A stretch of 64,000 bases of DNA, taken from contig CACYHH010000001.1 in NCBI GenBank assembly GCA_902774115.1, positions 124,001 to 188,000 on the forward strand, in the 5' to 3' direction. The translations under genes were made by a program, and so were the position numbers. The first letter of the stretch is position 1; each line of letters begins with the position of its first letter. Shown piece after piece: positions 51,143 to 59,821 of this stretch. The notes under the pieces are model-generated. The model did no database searches and was not told the DNA's origin. It saw only the letters and a program-made list of their open reading frames with translations. Source of the stretch: an uncultured Spirochaetales bacterium. Lineage in GTDB: Bacteria; UBP6; UBA1177.

Positions 51143-51801
51143 TGGAAAAGGAGTTCCTTCCGGGAGAAACTGTTGTCCTGACCGGTGAAATTTCGCCGCA
51201 CCTTTTTCTGATAAAGCACGGCAGTGTGAAACTTGAGGGGAACGGGGAAACTTTCTTTCTTTCCGAAGACGATTTTTTCGGCGAAGAGGGTTGTTTTTTC
51301 GGGAAACCGTCTAAATTCAGTGTTACGGCAAGGGAGGAAACCCGTCTTCAGCTTATGGAAAGTGCCGAAGCCGAAGAGTTTTTTGCCGGAGATCCGAAGG
51401 CTGCATTTGCCCTTTTTATCAAAAATTCGGCGAGAGCAAATGAAAAGGATAAACCTTTGGACGAAATGAGTCCGCAGCACATCAGACTTGTTGCGGGCGT
51501 TCTTCCGTATGTCGTTAAAAAGGAAGGCTCGGAACCTGTTCACGAAGCGGAAATAGATCTTGAAACTCTTGCCGCACAGATAGAAATGCCAACTGACAAC
51601 TTGTTGAATTTGTTGGATTTGTCGAGAATGTTCGGCTATGTTTCCTTTGTCGAAGACAGGATTATGACATGTGGAAAGGATAAGCTTGCGGAGCTTTTTA
51701 AGAAATATAACCGTGAGGCGATTTTTGCCGGAGTAAAAGGCGAAAAGGGTGTCGGAGCGGTCTCGTTTTTGAATGTTGTGAATCAAAAGACAAAAATATA
51801 A
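51142..51801 (+). CDS. Crp/Fnr-like cyclic-nucleotide-binding-fold protein
   Basis: The 219-residue protein starts with a cupin-like cNMP-binding domain (FLPGETVVLTGEISPHLFLI, KHGSVKLEG, EDDFFGEEGCFFG) and has a helical C-terminal half (LAAQIEMPTDNLLNLLDLSR) that could be a weak winged helix. The residues that hold cAMP are not obvious, so it may bind something else. ATG 51142 overlaps the DtxR-like stop by one base, showing tight coupling with the metal regulator. Confidence 0.75.
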   Translation: MEKEFLPGETVVLTGEISPHLFLIKHGSVKLEGNGETFFLSEDDFFGEEGCFFGKPSKFSVTAREETRLQLMESAEAEEFFAGDPKAAFALFIKNSARANEKDKPLDEMSPQHIRLVAGVLPYVVKKEGSEPVHEAEIDLETLAAQIEMPTDNLLNLLDLSRMFGYVSFVEDRIMTCGKDKLAELFKKYNREAIFAGVKGEKGVGAVSFLNVVNQKTKI

Positions 51802-51822
51802 ACTTTGGAGAAGGTGGTAACA

Positions 51823-54800
51823 ATGAAAATCGTATGTCCTCACTGCAGCACGAACTATCAGATAGACGATTCGAAAATTCCGGAGAAGGGTCTTCCGGTA
51901 AAATGTTCCGTCTGCGGAAACAAGTTCAGAGTTTTCAGGGAACAGGAAAACGAAGAAAAACCTGAACCTCCGAAAGAGGATGAAATTCAGGAAAACAAAA
52001 GCTCTGATATGGATTCTCTTTTCGATTCGATGCCTGCAAACAACAATAAGGCGGCTGATGATCTCGATGCTCTGCTGAACGGTGATTTCAACAGTAAGCA
52101 GCAGGAAGAGGCGCCTCAGAGCGAAGATGTTCCGGAAGAAAACGGCGGAATCGAAATAACGTCCTACAACGATGAAATATCAGATTCTTCCAATTCTTTC
52201 GATGCAGAGAGTGTTTCGTTCGGCGGCAGCGGAAAATCCGAGCTTGATATTGCTAACGACCGTTTCGATGCAGACGACGATCTTTTTGCCGACAATCCGC
52301 AGAAACCGGCGGAATCTGATTCCGATGCGGATGCCCTCTTTTCGGATGTTCCGAATAAAGGTGCTTCGGCAGATTCAGATTTAGACGATCTTTTTTCGGA
52401 TCAGCCTGTTAAAAGTGCCGCAGAAGACAGTCATAAGAAGGAAGATGACCTTTTCGGAAGCGACGATGATGATCTTTTCGGCAGTGTTTCCGGTGACAAA
52501 GGGGGAAACTCGGAAGACAATACGGATGATTTCCTGAAAGAGCTTTTCGGGGATACACCTTCCGCCAAACCGCAGCAGCAGAGCCAGAAGATCTATTTCA
52601 GAAACAAAAATACAGGCAAAGTGATCGGTCCTGTCGATGAATCGCAGGTCGATGAACTTATGATAAACGGTGAAATTACGGAAGACGACGACATCAGCTA
52701 CGACGGCGTAAACTGGAACGGCGGAGAGGCACCTTCCAAGCAGGCTCCGCAGAGTTCGGATAATTCTTCGGGTCTTTCGCTCGGTCTCGATCAGGCTGAA
52801 GATTCCATGGATTCTCTGCTTTTTGAGGAGGGAACAGCCATCAATAAAGAGAGCATTGCGGAAGAGATCAATTTGGATGAAGACGTCAGCAAAGTCGAGC
52901 ATGTTTACATTCCTGACGAATTCAATGACACTATGACCGGAGTGCCGAAAGCAGCTCCGAAAAAAGAGAGAAAACGCGGCGGCAGTTCGGTTATGTTCTA
53001 CGTCGTGACTTCCGTTGCGACTCTTGCGATTCTGGCTATCGTTGCCGGCGGTGCATATTACTTCTATACCAAACGCAATAATTCTGCCGATATTCTCGAC
53101 AACATAAGCGAGCAGATCGCGGTCAATACGGGAACTCTTGCGGATGTCAGAGAAGCTCTCGACAAGGATATTCCAGAGGACTATATAAACAGTATCGGTA
53201 TTCTCAAACAGTATATAAAACCGGACGATTCGGCTCCGAGCGCAGTCGGTCTTGACGGTCAGGTAAAGATGAACCTTCTTGTTTCGTACAACAGAAGAAT
53301 CGAATCTTCTTCCTCGATAAATGAAAAGATAACTGCGGCAATGAAGAAGGCTCCGGGTAATATTGACCTCGTAAAAGCGAAGTCTCTCTACCTTTACGAG
53401 CAGAAGCAGTACGATGAAGCGGCGGAACTTCTCCAGCCCTTTACCGATAAAAACGATCAGGAAGTTTTCTATATTCTGGGTTTGATCGCAAGCGGAAAGA
53501 ACGATCTTGAAAAAGCCGAGAATTTCTTCAACACCGGTTTCATTCAGGGCGGCGGAAAAAGCGTCAAGATCATGTATGCTCTGGCAAACATGAAATATCA
53601 GAACGGCGACACGCAGTCGGCGATGGCGTTCATCAACAGGATAATTTCGGAGTCTCCGAACTACCTCAAGGCATATCTTCTCAAATCGAAGATCCTTATG
53701 AACAGCGATAACAAACTCGCAGAAGCCGAGAAATTCCTTAAAAATATAGACAACAATATTGTCGCTAAGGCCGATGATACACAAAAGGCTGAATATTATC
53801 AGATGCTTGCAAGTATTTCGACAAGAATGGGCGCATTCAAGGAAGCTATAAAATACTACGAAAAAGCTGTCGAAATAAACCAGACGGATACTGAGGCTAT
53901 AACGAAGATCGCCGATTTTTATGTTCAGATTTCCGATTCGACAAAAGCTATGGAATACTACGACATGGCTCTGAAAATAGATCCGAAGCACGCTGCTTCG
54001 ATAATCGGAAAGACGGAAATCTACGTTCTTCTGGGACAGAAAGAGAAAATTTACCTCGAACTTGCAAAACTCGATCTCAAAACTCTGACGAATCCGCAGC
54101 TTCTGGCGAGAGTAGGAAAGATTTACTCGAATATCGGCGACAAGGCGAAGGCGATAGAGTTCTACGATCTTTCTATAAAATCCGATCCTTCCTATGTCGA
54201 GCCGTATATCGCAAAGGCTCACATTTTATTGGTCGATTTCAACAAGGTCAAAGATCTCGAACAGATCCTTGTCGTTCTCGAAAAACTCGGAAAAGACAGA
54301 TATCCGTATCACTTGGTAAAAGCGATAATCGACCACAAAAACGCCGATTACAAGAGTGCGGCAGAGCATTTCAGACAAGCTGAAGAAAAGAACTCCGCCG
54401 GAGACGAAAGGGTTTACTTCTTCTACGGCGAATTCCTCAAAGACCAGCGCAAATATGCCGAAGCGAGCAAGATGCTTGCAAGAGCACATAAAATAGATCC
54501 CGGAAATTACGATTACATGCACTCTTATGTCGACAGTCTCGAAAAGGAGAGAAAGTGGCAGACGATCATATCGATGCTCGAGCAGAAAACTTTTGTCGAA
54601 AAGAAAATGTATAAAAGCTATGTTTCGCTTGCCAACTCCTATTTCCACGTCAAGTCTTATGAAAAGGCGCTCAACACTATAAACAAGGCGCTTGAGCTTG
54701 ATTCCCAGAAGACATCTGTTTACTACCTCAAAGCGAAGATTCTCTACACGATGGAACGTTATCCGGAAGCTGAAAAGGAGATCGATACGGCAGTCGTTCT

Positions 54801-55623
54801 CGACATGAAGAATTTCGACAACTATATGCTTTATGCAAGGATTCTGTCGAAACGCGGCGACTACAAAGGTGCGGTCGAAAAGATCGAAGCGGCTGAAAAA
54901 ATCGACCCTGCGGATCAGGATCTTCTTCTGATGAAAGGCGTTATCTACAAAAATCTGGATGATTACAGAAGCGCTCTCAAGTATTTCAACAGAGTTACGA
55001 ATAATTCTCTGAAGAAAGACGCTTACCTTGAAATCGGAGAAAGCTATCTTCAGCTTGGTAACCGCAGCAAAGCGATGGAATACCTTAAAAAAGCGGAAAA
55101 ATCTGGCAACCGTGATGCCGTCAAGCTGCTTGCCGGAATATACTACGAGTCAGGCGATATCAATAAGGCGATAAACTACTACAAAAAAGTTCTTGCCGGA
55201 AATAAGAAAGATGTCGATTCAATGAGCAAACTCGGCTATATTTATAAGGAACGAGGCGAACTGCCCACGGCTCTCCGCTATTTCCAGCGCTGCCTTAAAA
55301 ATGTCAGCGATCCGAACGAGAAAAGAATGATCCAGGACGAAGTTTACTATATCAAGCAGAATATGCCGCAGAGCAGTGCTCCGGCACCGAAAGCTGCGAA
55401 AGAAGGCGATTCTGAAGAGGCGATAGAAGAGGCTGAAGACCTTTACGAAGAGGGATTGTACGTTATGGATGATGATCCCGAAGAGGCTGAAAGACTTTTC
55501 CATGAAGTTATGAAAACAGTCTCCAAAAACAACGAATTCTACAAAAAGGCTCAGAAGGCACTTAACAAAATCAATTCCCGGGAGAAAAAGCAGGAAGAAC
55601 AGAAAGCCGGCGAGGAAGAATAA
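51823..55623 (+). CDS. Large membrane TPR protein with zinc ribbon and GYF_2-like domain
   Basis: The 1266-residue protein has an MJ0042-type zinc ribbon (CPHCSTNYQIDDSKI, then CSVCGNKFRVF), an acidic linker to about 250, a GYF_2-like domain (KIYFRNKNTGKVIGPVDESQ) at about 260-310, one membrane segment at about 390-415, and some 20 TPR repeats filling 440-1200 (for example AIKYYEKAVEINQTD). The C-terminal 70 residues resemble the end of the FHA protein at 26228. This layout is common in deltaproteobacterial envelope or motility scaffolds. ATG 51823 has AAGGTGG upstream. Its stop overlaps the coaD start (TAATG). Confidence 0.85.
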   Translation: MKIVCPHCSTNYQIDDSKIPEKGLPVKCSVCGNKFRVFREQENEEKPEPPKEDEIQENKSSDMDSLFDSMPANNNKAADDLDALLNGDFNSKQQEEAPQSEDVPEENGGIEITSYNDEISDSSNSFDAESVSFGGSGKSELDIANDRFDADDDLFADNPQKPAESDSDADALFSDVPNKGASADSDLDDLFSDQPVKSAAEDSHKKEDDLFGSDDDDLFGSVSGDKGGNSEDNTDDFLKELFGDTPSAKPQQQSQKIYFRNKNTGKVIGPVDESQVDELMINGEITEDDDISYDGVNWNGGEAPSKQAPQSSDNSSGLSLGLDQAEDSMDSLLFEEGTAINKESIAEEINLDEDVSKVEHVYIPDEFNDTMTGVPKAAPKKERKRGGSSVMFYVVTSVATLAILAIVAGGAYYFYTKRNNSADILDNISEQIAVNTGTLADVREALDKDIPEDYINSIGILKQYIKPDDSAPSAVGLDGQVKMNLLVSYNRRIESSSSINEKITAAMKKAPGNIDLVKAKSLYLYEQKQYDEAAELLQPFTDKNDQEVFYILGLIASGKNDLEKAENFFNTGFIQGGGKSVKIMYALANMKYQNGDTQSAMAFINRIISESPNYLKAYLLKSKILMNSDNKLAEAEKFLKNIDNNIVAKADDTQKAEYYQMLASISTRMGAFKEAIKYYEKAVEINQTDTEAITKIADFYVQISDSTKAMEYYDMALKIDPKHAASIIGKTEIYVLLGQKEKIYLELAKLDLKTLTNPQLLARVGKIYSNIGDKAKAIEFYDLSIKSDPSYVEPYIAKAHILLVDFNKVKDLEQILVVLEKLGKDRYPYHLVKAIIDHKNADYKSAAEHFRQAEEKNSAGDERVYFFYGEFLKDQRKYAEASKMLARAHKIDPGNYDYMHSYVDSLEKERKWQTIISMLEQKTFVEKKMYKSYVSLANSYFHVKSYEKALNTINKALELDSQKTSVYYLKAKILYTMERYPEAEKEIDTAVVLDMKNFDNYMLYARILSKRGDYKGAVEKIEAAEKIDPADQDLLLMKGVIYKNLDDYRSALKYFNRVTNNSLKKDAYLEIGESYLQLGNRSKAMEYLKKAEKSGNRDAVKLLAGIYYESGDINKAINYYKKVLAGNKKDVDSMSKLGYIYKERGELPTALRYFQRCLKNVSDPNEKRMIQDEVYYIKQNMPQSSAPAPKAAKEGDSEEAIEEAEDLYEEGLYVMDDDPEEAERLFHEVMKTVSKNNEFYKKAQKALNKINSREKKQEEQKAGEEE

Positions 55624-56111
55624 TGACTAAAACTGCGATTTATCCAGGCAGTTTCGATCCTTTCACCCTCGGGCATCTTGATATTGTCAACCGTGCCAAG
55701 ACGATTTTCGACAAAATCTATATCGCGATAGGTGAAAACGGAAGCAAAAAAAACCTTTTCACTGCGAAGGAGCGCAAACTTCAGATTGAAGAGATTTTCA
55801 AGGACGATCCTGCGATAACGGTTGTGATTTTTAACGATCTTCTTGTCGATTTCGCGCGTCAGGTCAATGTGTTCACCGTGATCCGCGGTCTGCGTGCAGT
55901 ATCGGATTTCGAATACGAATTCCTCATGGCTTCGACGAACAGGGCGATGGAACCAAAGATCGAATCGGTATTTTTCATGACTTCAGACAAATATTCGTTT
56001 CTGTCATCAAGCATTGTCAAAGAAGTCGCTTCGAAGAACGGAACTTATCTTTCCCATTTTGTTACTCCCAATGTCGAAAAGGCTTTGCGGGAAAAATTCA
56101 GGCTGATGTAG
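55623..56111 (+). CDS. coaD: Phosphopantetheine adenylyltransferase
   Basis: The 162-residue enzyme has the nucleotidyltransferase HxGH motif in PGSFDPFTLGHLDIVNRA, IRGLRAVSDFEYEF and the SSSIVKEVA loop, all diagnostic of CoaD, the penultimate step of coenzyme A synthesis. Length is normal. It shares the operon with coaBC but is separated from it by regulator and TPR genes. Confidence 0.96.
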   Translation: MTKTAIYPGSFDPFTLGHLDIVNRAKTIFDKIYIAIGENGSKKNLFTAKERKLQIEEIFKDDPAITVVIFNDLLVDFARQVNVFTVIRGLRAVSDFEYEFLMASTNRAMEPKIESVFFMTSDKYSFLSSSIVKEVASKNGTYLSHFVTPNVEKALREKFRLM

Positions 56112-56136
56112 TGTTTTGAGTTTGCCGGAGTTTTAA

Positions 56137-57678
56137 ATGTATAATGAAAAAAAACATAATTTTACGGTTTGGGTTTTTGCAGCCGTAATAGCGGTACTTG
56201 CTCTTCTTGTCGTTTTCTACAGAGCCGGGGCAGGCGAAACATCCGAGCAAAAACCTGCGGAACAAACGAAACCCGATGAAAAAAATGTACAGACGTTTCA
56301 TGAAACGTCTCTACAAAAAATATCACCGCAAAATGACGATTCTCACCGCAAAAACGCGGAAATGCGTGAAAACGAGGAGACTGCCGGAGATGCAATACCG
56401 GCATCAACTCCGTCAGAGCCGCAGAAAGAGGCTGAAGATATCGAATCCAGTGAAATTACGGGCGGAGTCGATGTCGAAGTCGTTAAGGATAAGGATTCGA
56501 CAGCCGATTCAGAAGGTTTCCTGCACGGCAAAATTCTTCCGAAAAAAGGAATAGAAGAGGCTTTGCTCAAAGTTCCCGGACTCCAGCTCAAACACGCGAT
56601 GGAAATAAGCAACGCGATCAGATACGACGTCGATCTCACGCAGATAAAGGCGGGAGAGGACTTCAAAGTGAAGTTCGACAAAGACGGCAATGTCGAAGAG
56701 TTCGTCTACTATCCCGATATCGTCACTTTCCACATTCTGAAGCGTGATCCTGTTGAAAAGAAACTTAAATATACGGCAAAAACCCTGCCGACAGAACGCA
56801 GATTCAGGATAATAGAAGGCAGGATCGACTCGACTCTCAACGAATCTCTTGTCAAAAGGGACGATGTCACGAGAAATATCCGCGCTGTCACGGTCGGGAT
56901 CCTTGAGTGCATCGTAAGTTTCAGTACCGATGCGAGAAAAGGCGACGAGTACAGGATTTTAGTCGAGGACAGATACTATCACGGCGAAATGGTGCCCGGT
57001 TCGAAGGTGCTTTACGCCTCCTACCGCGGCAAACAGGCAGGTTTCAGCGAGGCTTTCAGGTATGAGGACGAAGAGCCGAAATCGGCTTTCAACGCGCACT
57101 ATACCGACAAAGGAAAGGCGCTTATCCCAAGTGCGATGAGGCTTCCTCTCGATACAATCCGCATCACGAGTCCGTTCGGTGTCCGCCGTCACCCGATAAC
57201 CGGAAAAATGGTTACTCACCACGGTGTCGATTACGGCGCACCGGTAGGAACTCCGGTTTATGCTGTCGCTCCCGGCAAAGTCATCGAAGTCAAGCAGACT
57301 CCGCTCGGCGGAAAGCAGGTCACGATAAACCATGCCGATAACACGAAAACATACTACCTTCATCTGAGCGCGTTCCATGTCAGTGTCGGAACTGCGGTTT
57401 CGGCGCGTCAGAGAATCGCTTCGGTTGGAAACACCGGAAGAAGCACCGGCCCGCATCTTCATTTAGGCATCAAAGATCCGAAGGGAAACTGGCTCAATCC
57501 GCAGAAAGTAAAGATGATCGCGACTCCGCAGCTTGACAACAAGCGTATGCCGCGCTTCAAAAAACAGATGAAAGAGATTCTCTCTCTTCTTGAAAACACC
57601 GCCCAGTATCAGGAGTGGATAAGAAAATACGATGAAGGGCCGCAGCCGGGCGACTTCTATCAGCAGTATAAAGAGTAA
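56137..57678 (+). CDS. M23-family peptidoglycan endopeptidase, membrane anchored
   Basis: The 513-residue protein has an N-terminal membrane anchor (FTVWVFAAVIAVLALLVVFY), a Lys/Glu/Pro-rich linker to about 130, an OapA- or SH3-like middle domain, and a C-terminal LytM/M23 domain from about 345: HPITGKMVTHHGVDYGAPVG carries the HxxxD zinc ligands and GPHLHLGI the HxH. All ligands are present, so it should cut cross-links or stems in the wall. It lies 25 bp after coaD at the end of the operon. Confidence 0.92.
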   Translation: MYNEKKHNFTVWVFAAVIAVLALLVVFYRAGAGETSEQKPAEQTKPDEKNVQTFHETSLQKISPQNDDSHRKNAEMRENEETAGDAIPASTPSEPQKEAEDIESSEITGGVDVEVVKDKDSTADSEGFLHGKILPKKGIEEALLKVPGLQLKHAMEISNAIRYDVDLTQIKAGEDFKVKFDKDGNVEEFVYYPDIVTFHILKRDPVEKKLKYTAKTLPTERRFRIIEGRIDSTLNESLVKRDDVTRNIRAVTVGILECIVSFSTDARKGDEYRILVEDRYYHGEMVPGSKVLYASYRGKQAGFSEAFRYEDEEPKSAFNAHYTDKGKALIPSAMRLPLDTIRITSPFGVRRHPITGKMVTHHGVDYGAPVGTPVYAVAPGKVIEVKQTPLGGKQVTINHADNTKTYYLHLSAFHVSVGTAVSARQRIASVGNTGRSTGPHLHLGIKDPKGNWLNPQKVKMIATPQLDNKRMPRFKKQMKEILSLLENTAQYQEWIRKYDEGPQPGDFYQQYKE

Positions 57679-57698
57679 AATAAATATTTAAATATCGT

Positions 57699-57783
57699 TA
57701 ATAAAATCAGCTGGTTGTTAATTTTTCCCAATTGCGGAAAAATTTTTTCAATAAAAAATGAATTTTGTGGTACTAAATATATG
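57699..57783 (+). promoter_or_regulatory. Two-box upstream element, copy D
   Basis: TAATAAAATCAG starts the element and ACTAAATATATG (57772-57783) ends it 28 bp before the ATG at 57812. A T6 run lies between. It is far from copies A to C, so the element is not confined to the tail-repeat island. Confidence 0.6.
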
Positions 57784-57811
57784 TAAAGTTTGTTTTTTTA
57801 AGGAGGAAAAC

Positions 57812-58645
57812 ATGAAAAGATTTTTGATTTTGTCAGCTGCGGTTTTCGCAATGTTTTTAGTCGCAAGCTGCGGCTCGGAAAGCAACAATGAGCCCGCAGA
57901 CGGAAACGAAGATGATTTCAAAGCGGTAGACGTCGGTGAATGCCGTTTCGATGAGCCTCCGCTTTCTTTCAAAGACAGGATCTATACCGAACAAAAAGAT
58001 GAATTTTCCTGCAAAGAGTATGTCGAAGTTACTGAAAAAGCAGAGAAAACCATTAAATTCAACTGGTTCGGCGAAATGCGCTGCGGCATTGACTGGGAAT
58101 ACGGCTACAAAATTGAAGGAATCGAAAACAATGTTCTGAAAGTAAACATTCTTGAGCGCGACACCGACCTCGATCTTGCCGCTGACTGCGACAGCTGCTG
58201 CTACCTTATGCCGATAGAATACACCGCTTCAAGTGCAGAAGAAATCGATTCTATCAAAACAATCGAAATCAATTACGAAGGCAAAAACCACAAAGCTGCT
58301 TTCCCGATCGACGAAAAAACGCCCGAAGAACCTGCTGACACCGAAACACCTGATGATACCGAAACACCTGACGAAGAAGCACCGGCACAGTGCGAAGACA
58401 GCGAAGGAAGGATTTATAACGAAGGCGATAGAATTTCCGATGCATGCAGAGAAGCATATTGCTCCGAAGCTGGCTGGAATGAGGACGAGATGGAATGTGA
58501 CGGATGTGTTGTCGGAAGTAAAAAGAACTGGATATGCGCCGACGGAATTACGGAAGTCGACTGGTGTGAATGTTTAGAAGATGAACATGTTTATACAATA
58601 TGGAATTGTATATCAAGAGCGGATCTCAACTGCCCGAAAGAATAA
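57812..58645 (+). CDS. Small Cys-containing lipoprotein
   Basis: The 277-residue lipoprotein has Cys20 in FLVASC. A beta-rich domain with Cys pairs (GECRFDE, FSCKEYV, DCDSCCYLM) occupies about 35-175, followed by a short acidic linker of DTETPDDTETPDEEA and a C-terminal Cys-rich segment (CEDSEGRIYNEGDRISDAC, CEC). No known domain was recognised. GGAGG lies 6 bp before the ATG. It belongs to the acidic-linker lipoprotein set of this genome and is expressed from the copy D element. Confidence 0.75.
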   Translation: MKRFLILSAAVFAMFLVASCGSESNNEPADGNEDDFKAVDVGECRFDEPPLSFKDRIYTEQKDEFSCKEYVEVTEKAEKTIKFNWFGEMRCGIDWEYGYKIEGIENNVLKVNILERDTDLDLAADCDSCCYLMPIEYTASSAEEIDSIKTIEINYEGKNHKAAFPIDEKTPEEPADTETPDDTETPDEEAPAQCEDSEGRIYNEGDRISDACREAYCSEAGWNEDEMECDGCVVGSKKNWICADGITEVDWCECLEDEHVYTIWNCISRADLNCPKE

Positions 58646-58820
58646 AATAAATCATTTCCTGTAAATCTGCTGCTTCCCTAAATTTGAACTGTTCGGAATC
58701 ATGATAGTTGGATTCTTTATCAAATCAGCAAATGTTTTTATTTCTATAATAAATTTTTATTGATCTGTATTTAAAAATCAATATCATCGAGTTGACAAAA
58801 ATGTTTTGTTCGGTAATGAT

Positions 58821-59675
58821 ATGGGAAACGATATTTATTTTGAATCTAATTTTAAAGAAAATGAAATAGTTTTGTATCAGCCGAATAATGCTGTTCATCT
58901 TGAGGTTAGAATCAGCAATGACTCGGTGTGGCTGACACAATCACAGATAGCCTTTCTGTTCGGTGTGAAACAGCCTGCAATTTCCAAGCATCTGAACAAT
59001 ATTTTCAAAAGTGGCGAGTTGGATGAAAACTCAGTTTATTCCACTTTGGAATATACTGCCTCTGACGGGAAACTTTATAAAACCAAATTTTATAATCTTG
59101 ATGCCATTCTTTCTGTCGGATACCGCGTAAACAGTTTTAACGCTACGATGTTCCGTAAGTGGGCAACCAGCGTTTTAAAAGACTATCTTCTTAAAGGTTA
59201 TTCCGTGAACCAAAGGATTGAACGGCTGGAAAACCGGATGAGCAAAACGGAAGAAAAAATCGATTTTTTTGTCCGCACGTCTTTGCCACCGGCCGAGGGA
59301 ATTTTCTTCAACGGTCAGATTTTTGATGCCTATACATTTGTGTGCGACCTGATCCGCAGTGCGAAAAAACAGATAATATTATTCGATAATTACATTGATG
59401 ACAGCGTTCTGAAAATGCTCGACAAGCATAGTGAGGGCGTTGATGTTCGCATTCTGACTAAAAGTATTTCTCCGCAGCTGCAGCTTGATATTGAGAAGCA
59501 TAATTCCCAATATTCTCCGATTAAATTAAAAGTTTTCACAAATTCCCACGACCGCTTTCTGTGTATTGATGAGACGGTTTATCACATCGGTGCTTCGCTC
59601 AAGGATTTGGGCAAAAAGTGGTTCGCTTTCAGCAAAATGGAAATAAATACCAAGAGTTTAATGAAAAAATTATGA
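58821..59675 (+). CDS. RhuM-type protein with PLD-like C-terminal domain
   Basis: The 284-residue protein has a RhuM N-terminal half (VWLTQSQIAFLFGVKQPAIS, SGELDENSVYSTLEYTASDG, FYNLDAILSVGYRVNS, FRKWATSVLKDYLLKGYSVN), which looks like a DNA-binding domain. The C-terminal half (IFFNGQIFDAYTFVCDLIRS, ILFDNYIDDSVL, HDRFLCIDETVYHIGASLKD) matches that of the ORF6N protein at 61381 almost motif for motif. RhuM was named as a pathogenicity-island gene, but its activity is unknown. The start at 58821 has no strong binding site. The gene is AT-richer than its neighbours. Confidence 0.8.
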   Translation: MGNDIYFESNFKENEIVLYQPNNAVHLEVRISNDSVWLTQSQIAFLFGVKQPAISKHLNNIFKSGELDENSVYSTLEYTASDGKLYKTKFYNLDAILSVGYRVNSFNATMFRKWATSVLKDYLLKGYSVNQRIERLENRMSKTEEKIDFFVRTSLPPAEGIFFNGQIFDAYTFVCDLIRSAKKQIILFDNYIDDSVLKMLDKHSEGVDVRILTKSISPQLQLDIEKHNSQYSPIKLKVFTNSHDRFLCIDETVYHIGASLKDLGKKWFAFSKMEINTKSLMKKL

Positions 59676-59821
59676 CCTTGATTTTGGAATCTTACTTCAT
59701 TTGGTTCCAGTTTTAAGATTTTGCAGGATAACTGCGCTGTGACAACAATTTTTGACTTAAATCCGATTTCAAATAGACTTTTGCGTTCGTTTCTTTAACA
59801 ACAGATTTTTTGGAGGAAATC

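Noticed and set aside
52381-54222. Long minus-strand open frame (613 codons) opposite the TPR gene
   Set aside because: It lies wholly antisense to clear TPR repeats and encodes no recognisable domain; codon bias of the TPR gene explains it.
58792-58819. TTGACA-16-TAATGA promoter for the RhuM-type gene
   Set aside because: Its start point would fall after the ATG at 58821, so it cannot serve this start; probably chance in AT-rich DNA.
59037-59053. RhuM palindrome as a full member of the ORF6N palindrome set
   Set aside because: Arms are only 7 bp with a 3-base centre, which is expected by chance several times in a window this size.
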